Positions 9,024 through 16,327 of a stretch of 64,000 nt of DNA are shown here, in pieces. This DNA is from an uncultured Desulfobacter sp. (GTDB lineage: Bacteria > Desulfobacterota > Desulfobacteria > Desulfobacterales > Desulfobacteraceae), in NCBI RefSeq assembly GCF_963665355.1, contig NZ_OY762229.1, forward strand, positions 1,054,001-1,118,000, in the 5' to 3' direction. Below the pieces are notes generated by a model. It searched no databases, had not been told where the DNA came from, and saw only the letters and a program-made list of their open reading frames with translations. The translations under genes and the position numbers were made by a program. How positions within the stretch are numbered: the first letter of the stretch is position 1; each line of letters opens with the position of its first letter.

Positions 9024-10853
9024 ATGTCAGACCCGATTTTGGAAGAAGAAGATGATCTAATTTCCCAGGATGATATTGATAAAATGCTGAATATGTCCTC
9101 CGACGATGACGATGTCGGCGAGTTGTCCCAGGACGATATCGACAGCCTGCTCAGCGACCCTGAACCGGATGTGGATGACCCAGAGACAGGCGAACTGTCC
9201 CAGGATGACATTGATCGCATGATGGCTGGTGATACACCGGATAATGGTGATAGTGCAGAAGATGACGGCGAATTATCCCAGGACGATATCAACAGCCTGC
9301 TCAACGACCCTGCACCGGATACAGATGATTCTGATGACGGCGAAGAGGAGGTCGCTGAACTGTCCCAGGATGACATTGATCGTATGATGAGCGGCGATGC
9401 ACCGGACGAAGATAGTCTTGAAGATGACGGTGGTGAGTTATCCCAGGACGATATCGACAGCCTGCTCAACGGCCCCGCACCGGATGCAGATGACTCCGAT
9501 GACGGCGAAGAGGAGGCCGCTGAACTGTCCCAGGATGACATCGACCGTATGATGGCGGGAGATGCCCAGTCAGATGACACCTCCGAGGATGATGACGAGT
9601 TCATTTCACTGGAAGATATCCAGGTTGCCATGAGTGCAGACACCCAGGACAATGATGCATTCGGTTCCCAACCAGACCCCGCTCCAGTAGTGGAAACAGA
9701 ACCTGAACCTGAGGCGTTGGAAGCGCAATCAAACCAGGAAGATCTCGAGGAGCAAAACGAAACCAACGAAAACGCTGACGATGCATCAATGGCGGAAGTA
9801 TCGGATTTGGAGGAAGATCCCTTTGATGAGCCCATAGATGAAAGCCAGGCAGCAGACATGGCAGATTGTATGATTACCCAGGAAGCCATGGATGCCCTGA
9901 TTGAGGCTGGTTTTCCGGCTCCTGATATCCCACAGACAGATGCAGGAGACAGCGAAGGCAATCTGTTGGAGGAAACAGAACCAGCCGCTGCAACGGATGC
10001 TGGTGCCACGAATGATGCCGCCGCAGAAGATGAAAATGACGTCACCCAGGAAGATATTGATGCTCTTCTCCAGGAGTCAGATGAAACGGACGGGTCTCTG
10101 GATGAAGATATCCTAATATCCCAGGACGACATTAATACCCTGCTCATGGCCGCGGATCAGGAGGATGACGACGTTCTTGCAGATATTGCCGGAGAAGACA
10201 ACGCGCCTGACCTGGAAGACCATCTTGATGATCTTGAATCCGATTCGGCGGATCAGGTGGTCCTGGAAGGTATAGACGGTACCGGCGCAGAGGACTCCGC
10301 CCCTGCTAAGGCTAAAAAAGGCGGGAAAATAAAAGCCCTTCTCAAATCAAAGGTGTTTCTTGCGGCAGCTTCCATATTGCTGTTCATGGGCATATCCGTT
10401 CCTTTGAGTTATTTTCTGTTTTTTTCAGGTGGCTCTGGGCCAAAGCCACAGCCGGGAAGACAGACCGCATCCCTGACCGAGATTGATCTTATCCGGGACG
10501 GGCAGGCAAAAGGTTCCGCGGATGTACCGGCTCTGCCGCCCAGCCGCAGGCCGGGGACCATTGTATTGACGGATTTTATAATTCTGGCTTCTGATCAAAG
10601 CCAGACCATGACCTATGTGTATGCCGACGTCTCTATTGATTATTCCGATCAAAGGGCTTATGATGAAATAAACAGTAACATCGCCTTTTACCGGGATTTG
10701 ATTTACGGGGCGATTCATTCCCGGCTGATCTCGGAAAAAAACAATGAGGTGACCGAAGCTGATCTGCTCTGGGGTGTGGAAGCTTCACTGAAAAAAGTGT
10801 TGCCGCCCCAATATATCGACAAGATCAGTTTCAAATCTTTTAAGGCAACTTAA
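9024..10853 (+). CDS. FliL-like protein with a long acidic N-terminal array of SQDDID motifs
   Basis: A 609-residue protein in two parts. Residues 1-425 are very acidic and hold seven regular copies of (I/L)SQDD-I-(D/N)-x-(L/M)-(L/M) between about residues 12 and 190, a degenerate copy near 195, and looser copies near 284 (ITQEAMDALI), 340 (VTQEDIDALL) and 366 (ISQDDINTLL). A lysine-rich stop-transfer stretch precedes one membrane helix (about 443-466). The C-terminal 100 residues (PGTIVLTDFIILASD to SFKSF) resemble the periplasmic domain of FliL, which sits with the MotAB stator. The repeat resembles the N-terminal FliM peptide (SQxEIDALL) that binds phosphorylated CheY. A CheY-binding or stator-linked role is inference. 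A strong ribosome-binding site supports the start. Confidence 0.7.
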   Translation: MSDPILEEEDDLISQDDIDKMLNMSSDDDDVGELSQDDIDSLLSDPEPDVDDPETGELSQDDIDRMMAGDTPDNGDSAEDDGELSQDDINSLLNDPAPDTDDSDDGEEEVAELSQDDIDRMMSGDAPDEDSLEDDGGELSQDDIDSLLNGPAPDADDSDDGEEEAAELSQDDIDRMMAGDAQSDDTSEDDDEFISLEDIQVAMSADTQDNDAFGSQPDPAPVVETEPEPEALEAQSNQEDLEEQNETNENADDASMAEVSDLEEDPFDEPIDESQAADMADCMITQEAMDALIEAGFPAPDIPQTDAGDSEGNLLEETEPAAATDAGATNDAAAEDENDVTQEDIDALLQESDETDGSLDEDILISQDDINTLLMAADQEDDDVLADIAGEDNAPDLEDHLDDLESDSADQVVLEGIDGTGAEDSAPAKAKKGGKIKALLKSKVFLAAASILLFMGISVPLSYFLFFSGGSGPKPQPGRQTASLTEIDLIRDGQAKGSADVPALPPSRRPGTIVLTDFIILASDQSQTMTYVYADVSIDYSDQRAYDEINSNIAFYRDLIYGAIHSRLISEKNNEVTEADLLWGVEASLKKVLPPQYIDKISFKSFKAT

Positions 10854-10866
10854 TTTTAGGGAACAA

Positions 10867-11169
10867 ATGACCACAGTTCATGGACATAACCAGATTTTTC
10901 AGCAATCCGGTCTTGCCCAGGAGTTGACCCACCAGATCCATTCCCCGAAACCGGATCCTGCCCAGGCCGCAGTGCAACATCAGAATCAGCAGGTGGTGGA
11001 AAACACAACTGTTCAGGAAAGCGAAGAATCCATTGCTTTAAAACAGGAAAAAGAGAAGGAAAAACGGCAAAAAGCTCTTAGGGCCAAACGAGCAAAGAAA
11101 CAGGACCCCAAAGACGACCTGCCTCCGGATCCGGATGGACCGGGCCGGCTTTTGGACATCACTGCATGA
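10867..11169 (+). CDS. Small hydrophilic protein of unknown function in the flagellar locus
   Basis: A 100-residue hydrophilic protein without membrane segments. It is Gln/His-rich in the first half (GHNQIFQQSGLAQELTHQIH) and then has a highly charged Lys/Glu/Arg helix (about residues 57-78, LKQEKEKEKRQKALRAKR), ending in a proline-rich tail with RLLDITA. I do not recognise a family. It sits thirteen bases after the FliL-like gene and overlaps the next gene by four bases, so it is almost certainly expressed with the flagellar operon. The spacing, the codon use and the preceding GGGAACAAATG favour a real gene. Function unknown; the charged helix could be an interaction segment. Confidence 0.75.
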   Translation: MTTVHGHNQIFQQSGLAQELTHQIHSPKPDPAQAAVQHQNQQVVENTTVQESEESIALKQEKEKEKRQKALRAKRAKKQDPKDDLPPDPDGPGRLLDITA

Positions 11170-11762
11170 TGCTGCCGGTCCCCACTGAGTTTCTTGTTGT
11201 CCTGCTATTTTTCATTGATCTGTTTTTAATCTTTCTGTTGTTTCTTTTTATCCGGCGGGTCAAGCGGCTTCAACCAGGTTCGGCACCTGTACCGGGCATC
11301 GACCTTAGCGACATAGTCGCCCAGACCCGTGAAGAAGCAAAAATTGTGGCCAGGGAAATATTGGCTGAAACGTCCGAGACCATCGAACCCATTTTGGAAG
11401 CCTCAAAGGAGGCGGCCATAGAGTTTGAGCGCCTGGTGCAGGAGAAACAAGCACTGACCCGGAAACTTGACCAATCCCTGGATTCGAAAATTATCAGCAT
11501 CAACCTGCTGTTGTCCAGGGCCAACGCCCTTTACAGCCAGCTTGAAAATCAGCACAACTCCCTGCTCAATACCCAGCCCAAAGGGGGAACAGCCTTATTT
11601 CACAAAGAGACTGATGTCCTTGACCAACAGCAGCGTATTATAGATCTTTACTATCAGAAAATAGATATTGACACCATTGCAGAAAAGCTTTCCATACCCA
11701 AAGGAGAGGTTGCACTTGTCATTGATCTCAAGGAAAAGTTTATTGCAATGGAGAAATCCTGA
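11166..11762 (+). CDS. DUF2802-like membrane-anchored coiled-coil protein
   Basis: A 198-residue protein with an N-terminal membrane helix (about residues 7-28, FLVVLLFFIDLFLIFLLFLF), a long predicted coiled coil (about 50-130) and a C-terminal helix-turn-helix-like segment: IIDLYYQKIDIDTIAEKLSI followed by PKGEVALVIDLKEKF. This layout matches the small proteins annotated DUF2802 that are found beside flagellar or chemotaxis genes in Proteobacteria; the assignment is by architecture and context and was not tested by search. The start ATG overlaps the previous stop and the stop overlaps the start of the FliK-like gene. The C-terminal HTH resembles that of SwrB-type and flagellar accessory proteins, but DNA binding is doubtful for a membrane-anchored protein. 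Confidence 0.6.
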   Translation: MMLPVPTEFLVVLLFFIDLFLIFLLFLFIRRVKRLQPGSAPVPGIDLSDIVAQTREEAKIVAREILAETSETIEPILEASKEAAIEFERLVQEKQALTRKLDQSLDSKIISINLLLSRANALYSQLENQHNSLLNTQPKGGTALFHKETDVLDQQQRIIDLYYQKIDIDTIAEKLSIPKGEVALVIDLKEKFIAMEKS

Positions 11763-13339
11763 TGATTCCCAGCCAGTTTCTTACGCTTCTGAAAATTCCC
11801 GGTGGCGACCAGAAACAATCCGGGTTATCCGGCCCCATTAACCTGAAACCCGGTCGGATTATTGACGCAAAGATACTTGACGTCAAACCCGAAAATCATG
11901 TTCAACTGCTTTTATCTGGAAAATCACAAACCACGCACAGTTCCGGGGAATTTATCCGAAATCGGACTCCATTGTTGTCTGGCCAGGAAAAAGCTGCGGT
12001 TGCAGCGTCGAAAAACCTTTCAAGTGAATCAGGACAACCCCAGAGCACCGGTCAAAAAGTTCAAGCGTCAACTTTACTGCCATTGAAGCCGGGTATGTCG
12101 CTGACGCTGATCGCTGTTGCCACCCGGGAAGGCCTGGTTCTTAAGCCGGTCCCATCCTCGCCGTTTTCCTCTTCTCTGTCCCTGTCTTCCGCCAAGACCG
12201 ATGCCACACTTAAGATTCTTCCCGGAACACAAAAATATTCGGCATTACCCGCCCCGGGTATAACACCCGGCCAGACAGTGGATGCAAAAGTCCTTGATGT
12301 TACACCCCAGAACCGGGTTCAACTGCTTGTGGGCGCTCAGAAACTGACGGTTTCCACTCAACTTACTTTGACTCCCGGCACGGATATTCCCATGAAGGTT
12401 GTCCGATCCCAGGACGGTATCGCGTTAAAGCCGGTTCCTATGTCCACAGGCAGTGCTCCCCCTGCCGTGAATACTGAACGGCCAACACCTTCGCTTCCGT
12501 CCATCATTCCGGACTCACCTCCACTTTCCGGCACGGAAAAACCTTTCTCGGCCCCCTCTTTTCAATCCGTCTCCCTGGCAAATATTTTCCAGGGGTTGGA
12601 TGCACTTCGCCAGATCCGGGAACCTCTGTTGAATGATATTCTTATGGGACTTTCCCTTAAATCAGATGTCCGGGATGATCAGTTTCTGCCTAAAATTATA
12701 GAGAATATGGGCCTTTTATTTGAAAAGAAACTGGCAAGCGCCATTAAAGACACCAGGGATAAAAAAACGGTGGCGCATATGATCAATCAAATGGCCGACC
12801 AGGACGTAAAAGCAGCCTCTCTGTCTCTTTCCGGCAGGGAAAATGACCCGGGAAAGGCCTCCATATTTAAACATATTGCAGATGCATTGGAGAACTTTGC
12901 CCAGTTAAATGTCAAATCCGGGGAGAGCGAACACCCCCAGGATGGTGCACGATTTCTACTGCCATTCCCCGTCTGGACGGAAAATGGATTTAATTTTGGC
13001 CAGCTCATGGTGGACTTGGGCAAGACAGGCACTGCCAATACACAAAAAAAAATGCTCAGTATCTCCTTTCTATTGAACATGACCGCCCTTGGCCCCTTAC
13101 GCGCGGATTTTTCCACTCTGGATAAAACCATTACCGGCAGGTTTCTTCTAGAAAATCAGGAAACATGTGACTATCTTGCCCCCAAAATTTCAAATTTAAA
13201 ACAGCGTCTGTACGGGATCGGATACCAGGCCGGCAATATTGATTGCCAGGTCGCCCGGCCGGAGCAGATCGCTCCGGCCAGTTTACTGCTTTCCATGAAA
13301 GAGTCCGATGTCATTCAGGGCCTGAATATTGTGGTATGA
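11762..13339 (+). CDS. fliK: FliK-like flagellar hook-length control protein
   Basis: A 525-residue protein. The C-terminal 130 residues look like the FliK substrate-specificity domain: LPFPVWTENGFNFGQLMVDL, MLSISFLLNMTALGPLRADF and LKQRLYGIGYQAGNIDCQVA. The N-terminal half carries two related modules, LKPGRIIDAKILDVKPEN-x-VQLLL (about residues 28-55) and ITPGQTVDAKVLDVTPQN-x-VQLLV (about 163-190), each followed by a TPG/KPG-M...LKPVP segment, suggesting an internal duplication. FliK measures hook length and triggers the FlhB switch. The next gene is a short FlhB-like protein that overlaps its stop (ATGA at 13336), which fits that role. No canonical fliK is visible elsewhere in the window. 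Confidence 0.72.
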   Translation: MIPSQFLTLLKIPGGDQKQSGLSGPINLKPGRIIDAKILDVKPENHVQLLLSGKSQTTHSSGEFIRNRTPLLSGQEKAAVAASKNLSSESGQPQSTGQKVQASTLLPLKPGMSLTLIAVATREGLVLKPVPSSPFSSSLSLSSAKTDATLKILPGTQKYSALPAPGITPGQTVDAKVLDVTPQNRVQLLVGAQKLTVSTQLTLTPGTDIPMKVVRSQDGIALKPVPMSTGSAPPAVNTERPTPSLPSIIPDSPPLSGTEKPFSAPSFQSVSLANIFQGLDALRQIREPLLNDILMGLSLKSDVRDDQFLPKIIENMGLLFEKKLASAIKDTRDKKTVAHMINQMADQDVKAASLSLSGRENDPGKASIFKHIADALENFAQLNVKSGESEHPQDGARFLLPFPVWTENGFNFGQLMVDLGKTGTANTQKKMLSISFLLNMTALGPLRADFSTLDKTITGRFLLENQETCDYLAPKISNLKQRLYGIGYQAGNIDCQVARPEQIAPASLLLSMKESDVIQGLNIVV

Positions 13340-13617
13340 CCATGGCACCTAAAAATAAAATAAAAAAAGCTGTTGCCCTGAAATATGAGAGACTTAAGGA
13401 CACTGCACCGAAAGTTTCTGCCAAAGGTCAGGGAAAGGTGGCTGAAAATATAATTGCCCTGGCGCTGGCCCATGGCGTGCCGGTAAAGGACGATCCAGAC
13501 CTGGTGGAGGTCCTGACATCCCTTGATATCGACCAGGAGATTCCGGCTGAAATATACGTGGCCGTAGCCGAGCTCCTCGCGTTTGTTTATGGTGCCAATG
13601 CGGATAAAAAATCCTGA
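13336..13617 (+). CDS. Stand-alone FlhB C-terminal-domain paralogue (FhlB/YlqH type)
   Basis: A 93-residue protein homologous to the last quarter of FlhB. Compare VSAKGQGKVAENIIALALAH and IPAEIYVAVAELLAFVYG with the matching end of FlhB (VVAKGAGAVAENIKKIAREN and FEYYQAVAELLAYVYGL). The Asn-Pro-Thr-His cleavage site is absent, and the N-terminal strand reads IKKAVALKYE instead. Such short FlhB homologues (called FhlB, FlhX or YlqH) can replace the FlhB cytoplasmic domain in some species and often sit next to fliK. It overlaps the FliK-like stop by four bases and ends the flagellar operon. Confidence 0.88.
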   Translation: MTMAPKNKIKKAVALKYERLKDTAPKVSAKGQGKVAENIIALALAHGVPVKDDPDLVEVLTSLDIDQEIPAEIYVAVAELLAFVYGANADKKS

Positions 13618-13801
13618 TGTTGTCCCAAAAAAATTAATCTTCAAGAGCCCAAGGGGTAAGTCAGATTTTACTTTTCTGGTTTTTAATACTATGGTCTCAA
13701 AAACCAATTCTCAGCTCCTGACTCCCATTGATGTGATGGCACAGGATTGGGCGACACGGACAATTTTATATTTTAACCGAAAAATTGAAAGGGAAAAAAT
13801 T

Positions 13802-14311
13802 ATGAAACGCTCATGTATGGCTGCCTTGCTAATGGCCTGTATGCTTGTTTTCGGCTGCAATCAGAAAACAACCGCCCCGACAATGGCCGATGGATCGAAA
13901 AACATGATCATGGTTTTGTTCGACCGCGGAATTGAGGACTCCTTCACGCCCAAGCAGGTTGAGTGGCGCAATGAGGTCGGAACATTCATGGAGGCAGATC
14001 TTGTCAACAGGTTGAACAGGACCGGGTACAGCGCCAGATTAATTCAGGCTCGAAGCGAATATACACCCGCAAAAGGCGTCTATCTCCTGCCTGTCAAAAT
14101 AACCAGTTACAATCCCGGCAGCCAGGCAGCCCGTTATCTTGTGGGATTCGGAGCGGGAGCCTGCGGTCTTGACATACACTATGAGCTGATTGACGATTCC
14201 AATACTGTCCTCATCTCCATGGATGACGGGGCAGGATCTTCCAGAGGTTGGCGTCCCTGCGTCCAGAAGCTTGACAACAACATCGTCGCAGCCATCGGTT
14301 ACAAGCTCTGA
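13802..14311 (+). CDS. Predicted lipoprotein, DUF4410-like
   Basis: A 169-residue secreted protein. The ATG at 13802 gives a clean lipoprotein signal: MKRSC, a hydrophobic stretch and the lipobox LVFGC with Cys about residue 20, so this start is preferred over upstream in-frame starts. The mature part has a Lys/Arg-poor start, a middle stretch VEWRNEVGTFMEADLVNRL, the strand VYLLPVKITSYNPGSQAARY and a glycine-rich VGFGAGACGLDIHYELID. This resembles outer-membrane-type small lipoproteins such as DUF4410, but I cannot confirm the family. It is monocistronic, 184 bases after the flagellar operon and convergent with the next gene. Function unknown. Confidence 0.7.
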   Translation: MKRSCMAALLMACMLVFGCNQKTTAPTMADGSKNMIMVLFDRGIEDSFTPKQVEWRNEVGTFMEADLVNRLNRTGYSARLIQARSEYTPAKGVYLLPVKITSYNPGSQAARYLVGFGAGACGLDIHYELIDDSNTVLISMDDGAGSSRGWRPCVQKLDNNIVAAIGYKL

Positions 14312-14324
14312 TTGCGACAGCATT

Positions 14325-14403
14325 AAACGTATCGTCCCATCATACGTATTATGAGACTGAAGCTTGCTCTTCAAACCCAACGATACAGCCGGACGATACG
14401 TTT
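14325..14403. repeat. Long inverted repeat between convergent genes
   Basis: AAACGTATCGTCC (14325-14337) and GGACGATACGTTT (14391-14403) are perfect 13-base inverted arms with 53 bases between them. The loop holds further partial copies of the same core (CATACGTATTATG, AACGATACAG). It lies between the lipoprotein gene and the convergent CoA-transferase gene, where a bidirectional terminator would be expected, but there is no strong T tract. Confidence 0.6.
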
Positions 14404-14450
14404 CTTGAACTTCTCCAGAACGATGCCGGCAGGTGTTATGATATCCACCT

Positions 14451-16319
14451 TCAGGCATTGGGTTTTGTCAAATCGATGGTAATGGCATAAGCACCACCTT
14501 CAAGTTTGGCCATCAGCGAATATTCGCCCTTTTCAAACACTTTGATCATGGCCCGGTTGGAGGAGAGAACATCTGCTGTTACCTTTACGGCCCCGCGCTC
14601 CTTTGCCAGACGGCAGAGCATCCTGAACAGAAAGGAGGCAATGCCTAATCCCTGGTACTCCTCGTCTACAACAAAGGCGATATCCATGAACGGTTTGTCC
14701 GGATGCTTGGCAATCCTTGCCTCGGCTATGATGGTCTGGTTGCCCGGTTCGCCGATAAGACCCACCACGGACAGCACCTCCCTGTAGTCCACATTGACAT
14801 AGGCCTGCATTCTGGCATGGGGCATGGTTTTGATGGGTGCAAAGTAACGATAGTAGATGGCGTCATCGGAGAACCGGTAAAACAGCCTGCGCATCTGCTC
14901 TTCATCCGACGGCTTGATGGCCCTGAACCACACCTGCAGATCATCCTTGAACCTGTGGGTAGTTTCGATCTCCTTGGGATAAAAACGGGCGGAGTCGGCA
15001 ATAAATATCTGGTCCGGATAGAGCAGATTCTCTTTTTTGCCGCCCGCCACAAGGCCTGGGCGGTCTTCGGGATGGGCAATCTCAATGAGAGCCTGGGCGC
15101 GCTCCCGCAGGCTTCTGCCCTTGATGTGGGCCACCCCGTATTCCGTGACCACAAGATCGATGCATTCCGGAAAGCTGAGCAGGTCCGGGGTACTATCAAG
15201 AAATAGACGGATATTGGGCGCACCGTCCCGGTTCCGGCTGGGCAGGGCCACAATATTATACCCGCCCCGGGAGAGCTCGGCGCCATTGAGTATATCAGCA
15301 ATCTGGCCCGGATCTGCGGAAATATTGGAGGCGCTGGAATGAAGAGCTGCCCGGCCGGACAGGTCCACCCGCCGCACCGGCAGAATCATGACAAACTTTT
15401 TATTGCGTCCGATCTGCAGCGGGTTAAATACCTTGTCAATGCCCTGGAACTCCACCATGGGATTTTTGTCAAGCCAGGCCATCAATTTCTGGGAACCTAA
15501 AGCATAGGTTGTCAAAGACCGCCCCGTGAACATCCCCTTTTCCCGGTTGGTAACCGCCCCGCTTTCAGCAAGCTCCATGAGTGCATCCGTGAAAAACGGG
15601 GTATGAATGCCCAAATCTTTTTTCTTGGCCAGGTGCCGGGCCAGGGCCTCGTAAATGGGACCATAGGTAAAGGCCACGCAAGACCCGTCATCAATCACCG
15701 AGGCCGAATTTTCGGCAATCTTGTCAAACACCGGATCCACGGGGTACCGTGGGAAATAAAAGGGCGGAACTTGAGCTTTGACCAGCATGTCGAATTCGTC
15801 AATATGAACAAAGGTGTCCCCCAAGGTAAAGGGAATGCGTTCATTGATTTCAGCCACCACAAAACGGGCCTGCTTCATGACTTGCCTTGCCACATCCACA
15901 CCAAGCCCAAAGCTGCAATAGCCGCTGTTGTTGGGCGCAGTGATCTGGAGAAACGCCACATCAATGGGTATCAGTCCGTCCCGCATGAGCAAAGGCACCC
16001 TGGAGAACCGGGCAGGAATCAGGTCCACCAGGCCTGCGGTGATGGCCTGGGCCGACACCCATCCGGAAAAAAATGTTTTCAAGCGGTAGCGATGGGATTC
16101 CAGCGCCTTATATGACACGGCATCTCCGAAGCTGACCAGCTGTATCAGGGTCAGGTCCTCCAGGTTGTAGCCTTGGGCGCTCATGAGCGCATTCACAAGG
16201 GTTCGGGGTTCGGACGTCCCCGTGCCAATAAAAATATGCATGCCCGGCTCGATCTTGGACAACACTTTATCCGTGGACACACAGCGCGTTTTCCAGGCAG
16301 GTATTTTTTTATTGAACAT
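14451..16319 (-). CDS. Acetyl-CoA hydrolase/transferase fused to a GNAT acetyltransferase
   Basis: A 622-residue two-domain protein. Residues 1-430 form an acetyl-CoA hydrolase / 4-hydroxybutyrate CoA-transferase fold (IEPGMHIFIGTGTSEPRTLV, VDVAFLQITAPNNSGYCSFG, VVTEYGVAHIKGRSLRERAQ). Residues about 465-622 are a GNAT N-acetyltransferase domain (IKPSDEEQMRRLFYRFSDDA, then VDEEYQGLGIASFLFRMLCR, which is the acetyl-CoA-binding R/Q-x-x-G-x-G/A region). Such fusions occur in anaerobic Desulfobacterota. They probably move CoA between organic acids, but the substrate and the GNAT target cannot be read from the sequence. It is downstream of the YcaO gene by eight bases on the same strand, so the two are probably one operon. 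Confidence 0.85.
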   Translation of the reverse strand: MFNKKIPAWKTRCVSTDKVLSKIEPGMHIFIGTGTSEPRTLVNALMSAQGYNLEDLTLIQLVSFGDAVSYKALESHRYRLKTFFSGWVSAQAITAGLVDLIPARFSRVPLLMRDGLIPIDVAFLQITAPNNSGYCSFGLGVDVARQVMKQARFVVAEINERIPFTLGDTFVHIDEFDMLVKAQVPPFYFPRYPVDPVFDKIAENSASVIDDGSCVAFTYGPIYEALARHLAKKKDLGIHTPFFTDALMELAESGAVTNREKGMFTGRSLTTYALGSQKLMAWLDKNPMVEFQGIDKVFNPLQIGRNKKFVMILPVRRVDLSGRAALHSSASNISADPGQIADILNGAELSRGGYNIVALPSRNRDGAPNIRLFLDSTPDLLSFPECIDLVVTEYGVAHIKGRSLRERAQALIEIAHPEDRPGLVAGGKKENLLYPDQIFIADSARFYPKEIETTHRFKDDLQVWFRAIKPSDEEQMRRLFYRFSDDAIYYRYFAPIKTMPHARMQAYVNVDYREVLSVVGLIGEPGNQTIIAEARIAKHPDKPFMDIAFVVDEEYQGLGIASFLFRMLCRLAKERGAVKVTADVLSSNRAMIKVFEKGEYSLMAKLEGGAYAITIDLTKPNA

Positions 16320-16327
16320 ACAAGGCT

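Noticed and set aside
8978-10147. A 389-codon Ser-rich minus-strand frame opposite the FliL-like gene
   Set aside because: The repeated Asp codons of the SQDDID array read as Ser-rich on the other strand. The plus-strand gene has a ribosome-binding site and a promoter.
13730-13762. A sigma-54-like TGGCACAGGATTGGGC ahead of the lipoprotein gene
   Set aside because: The GG to GC spacing is not ten.
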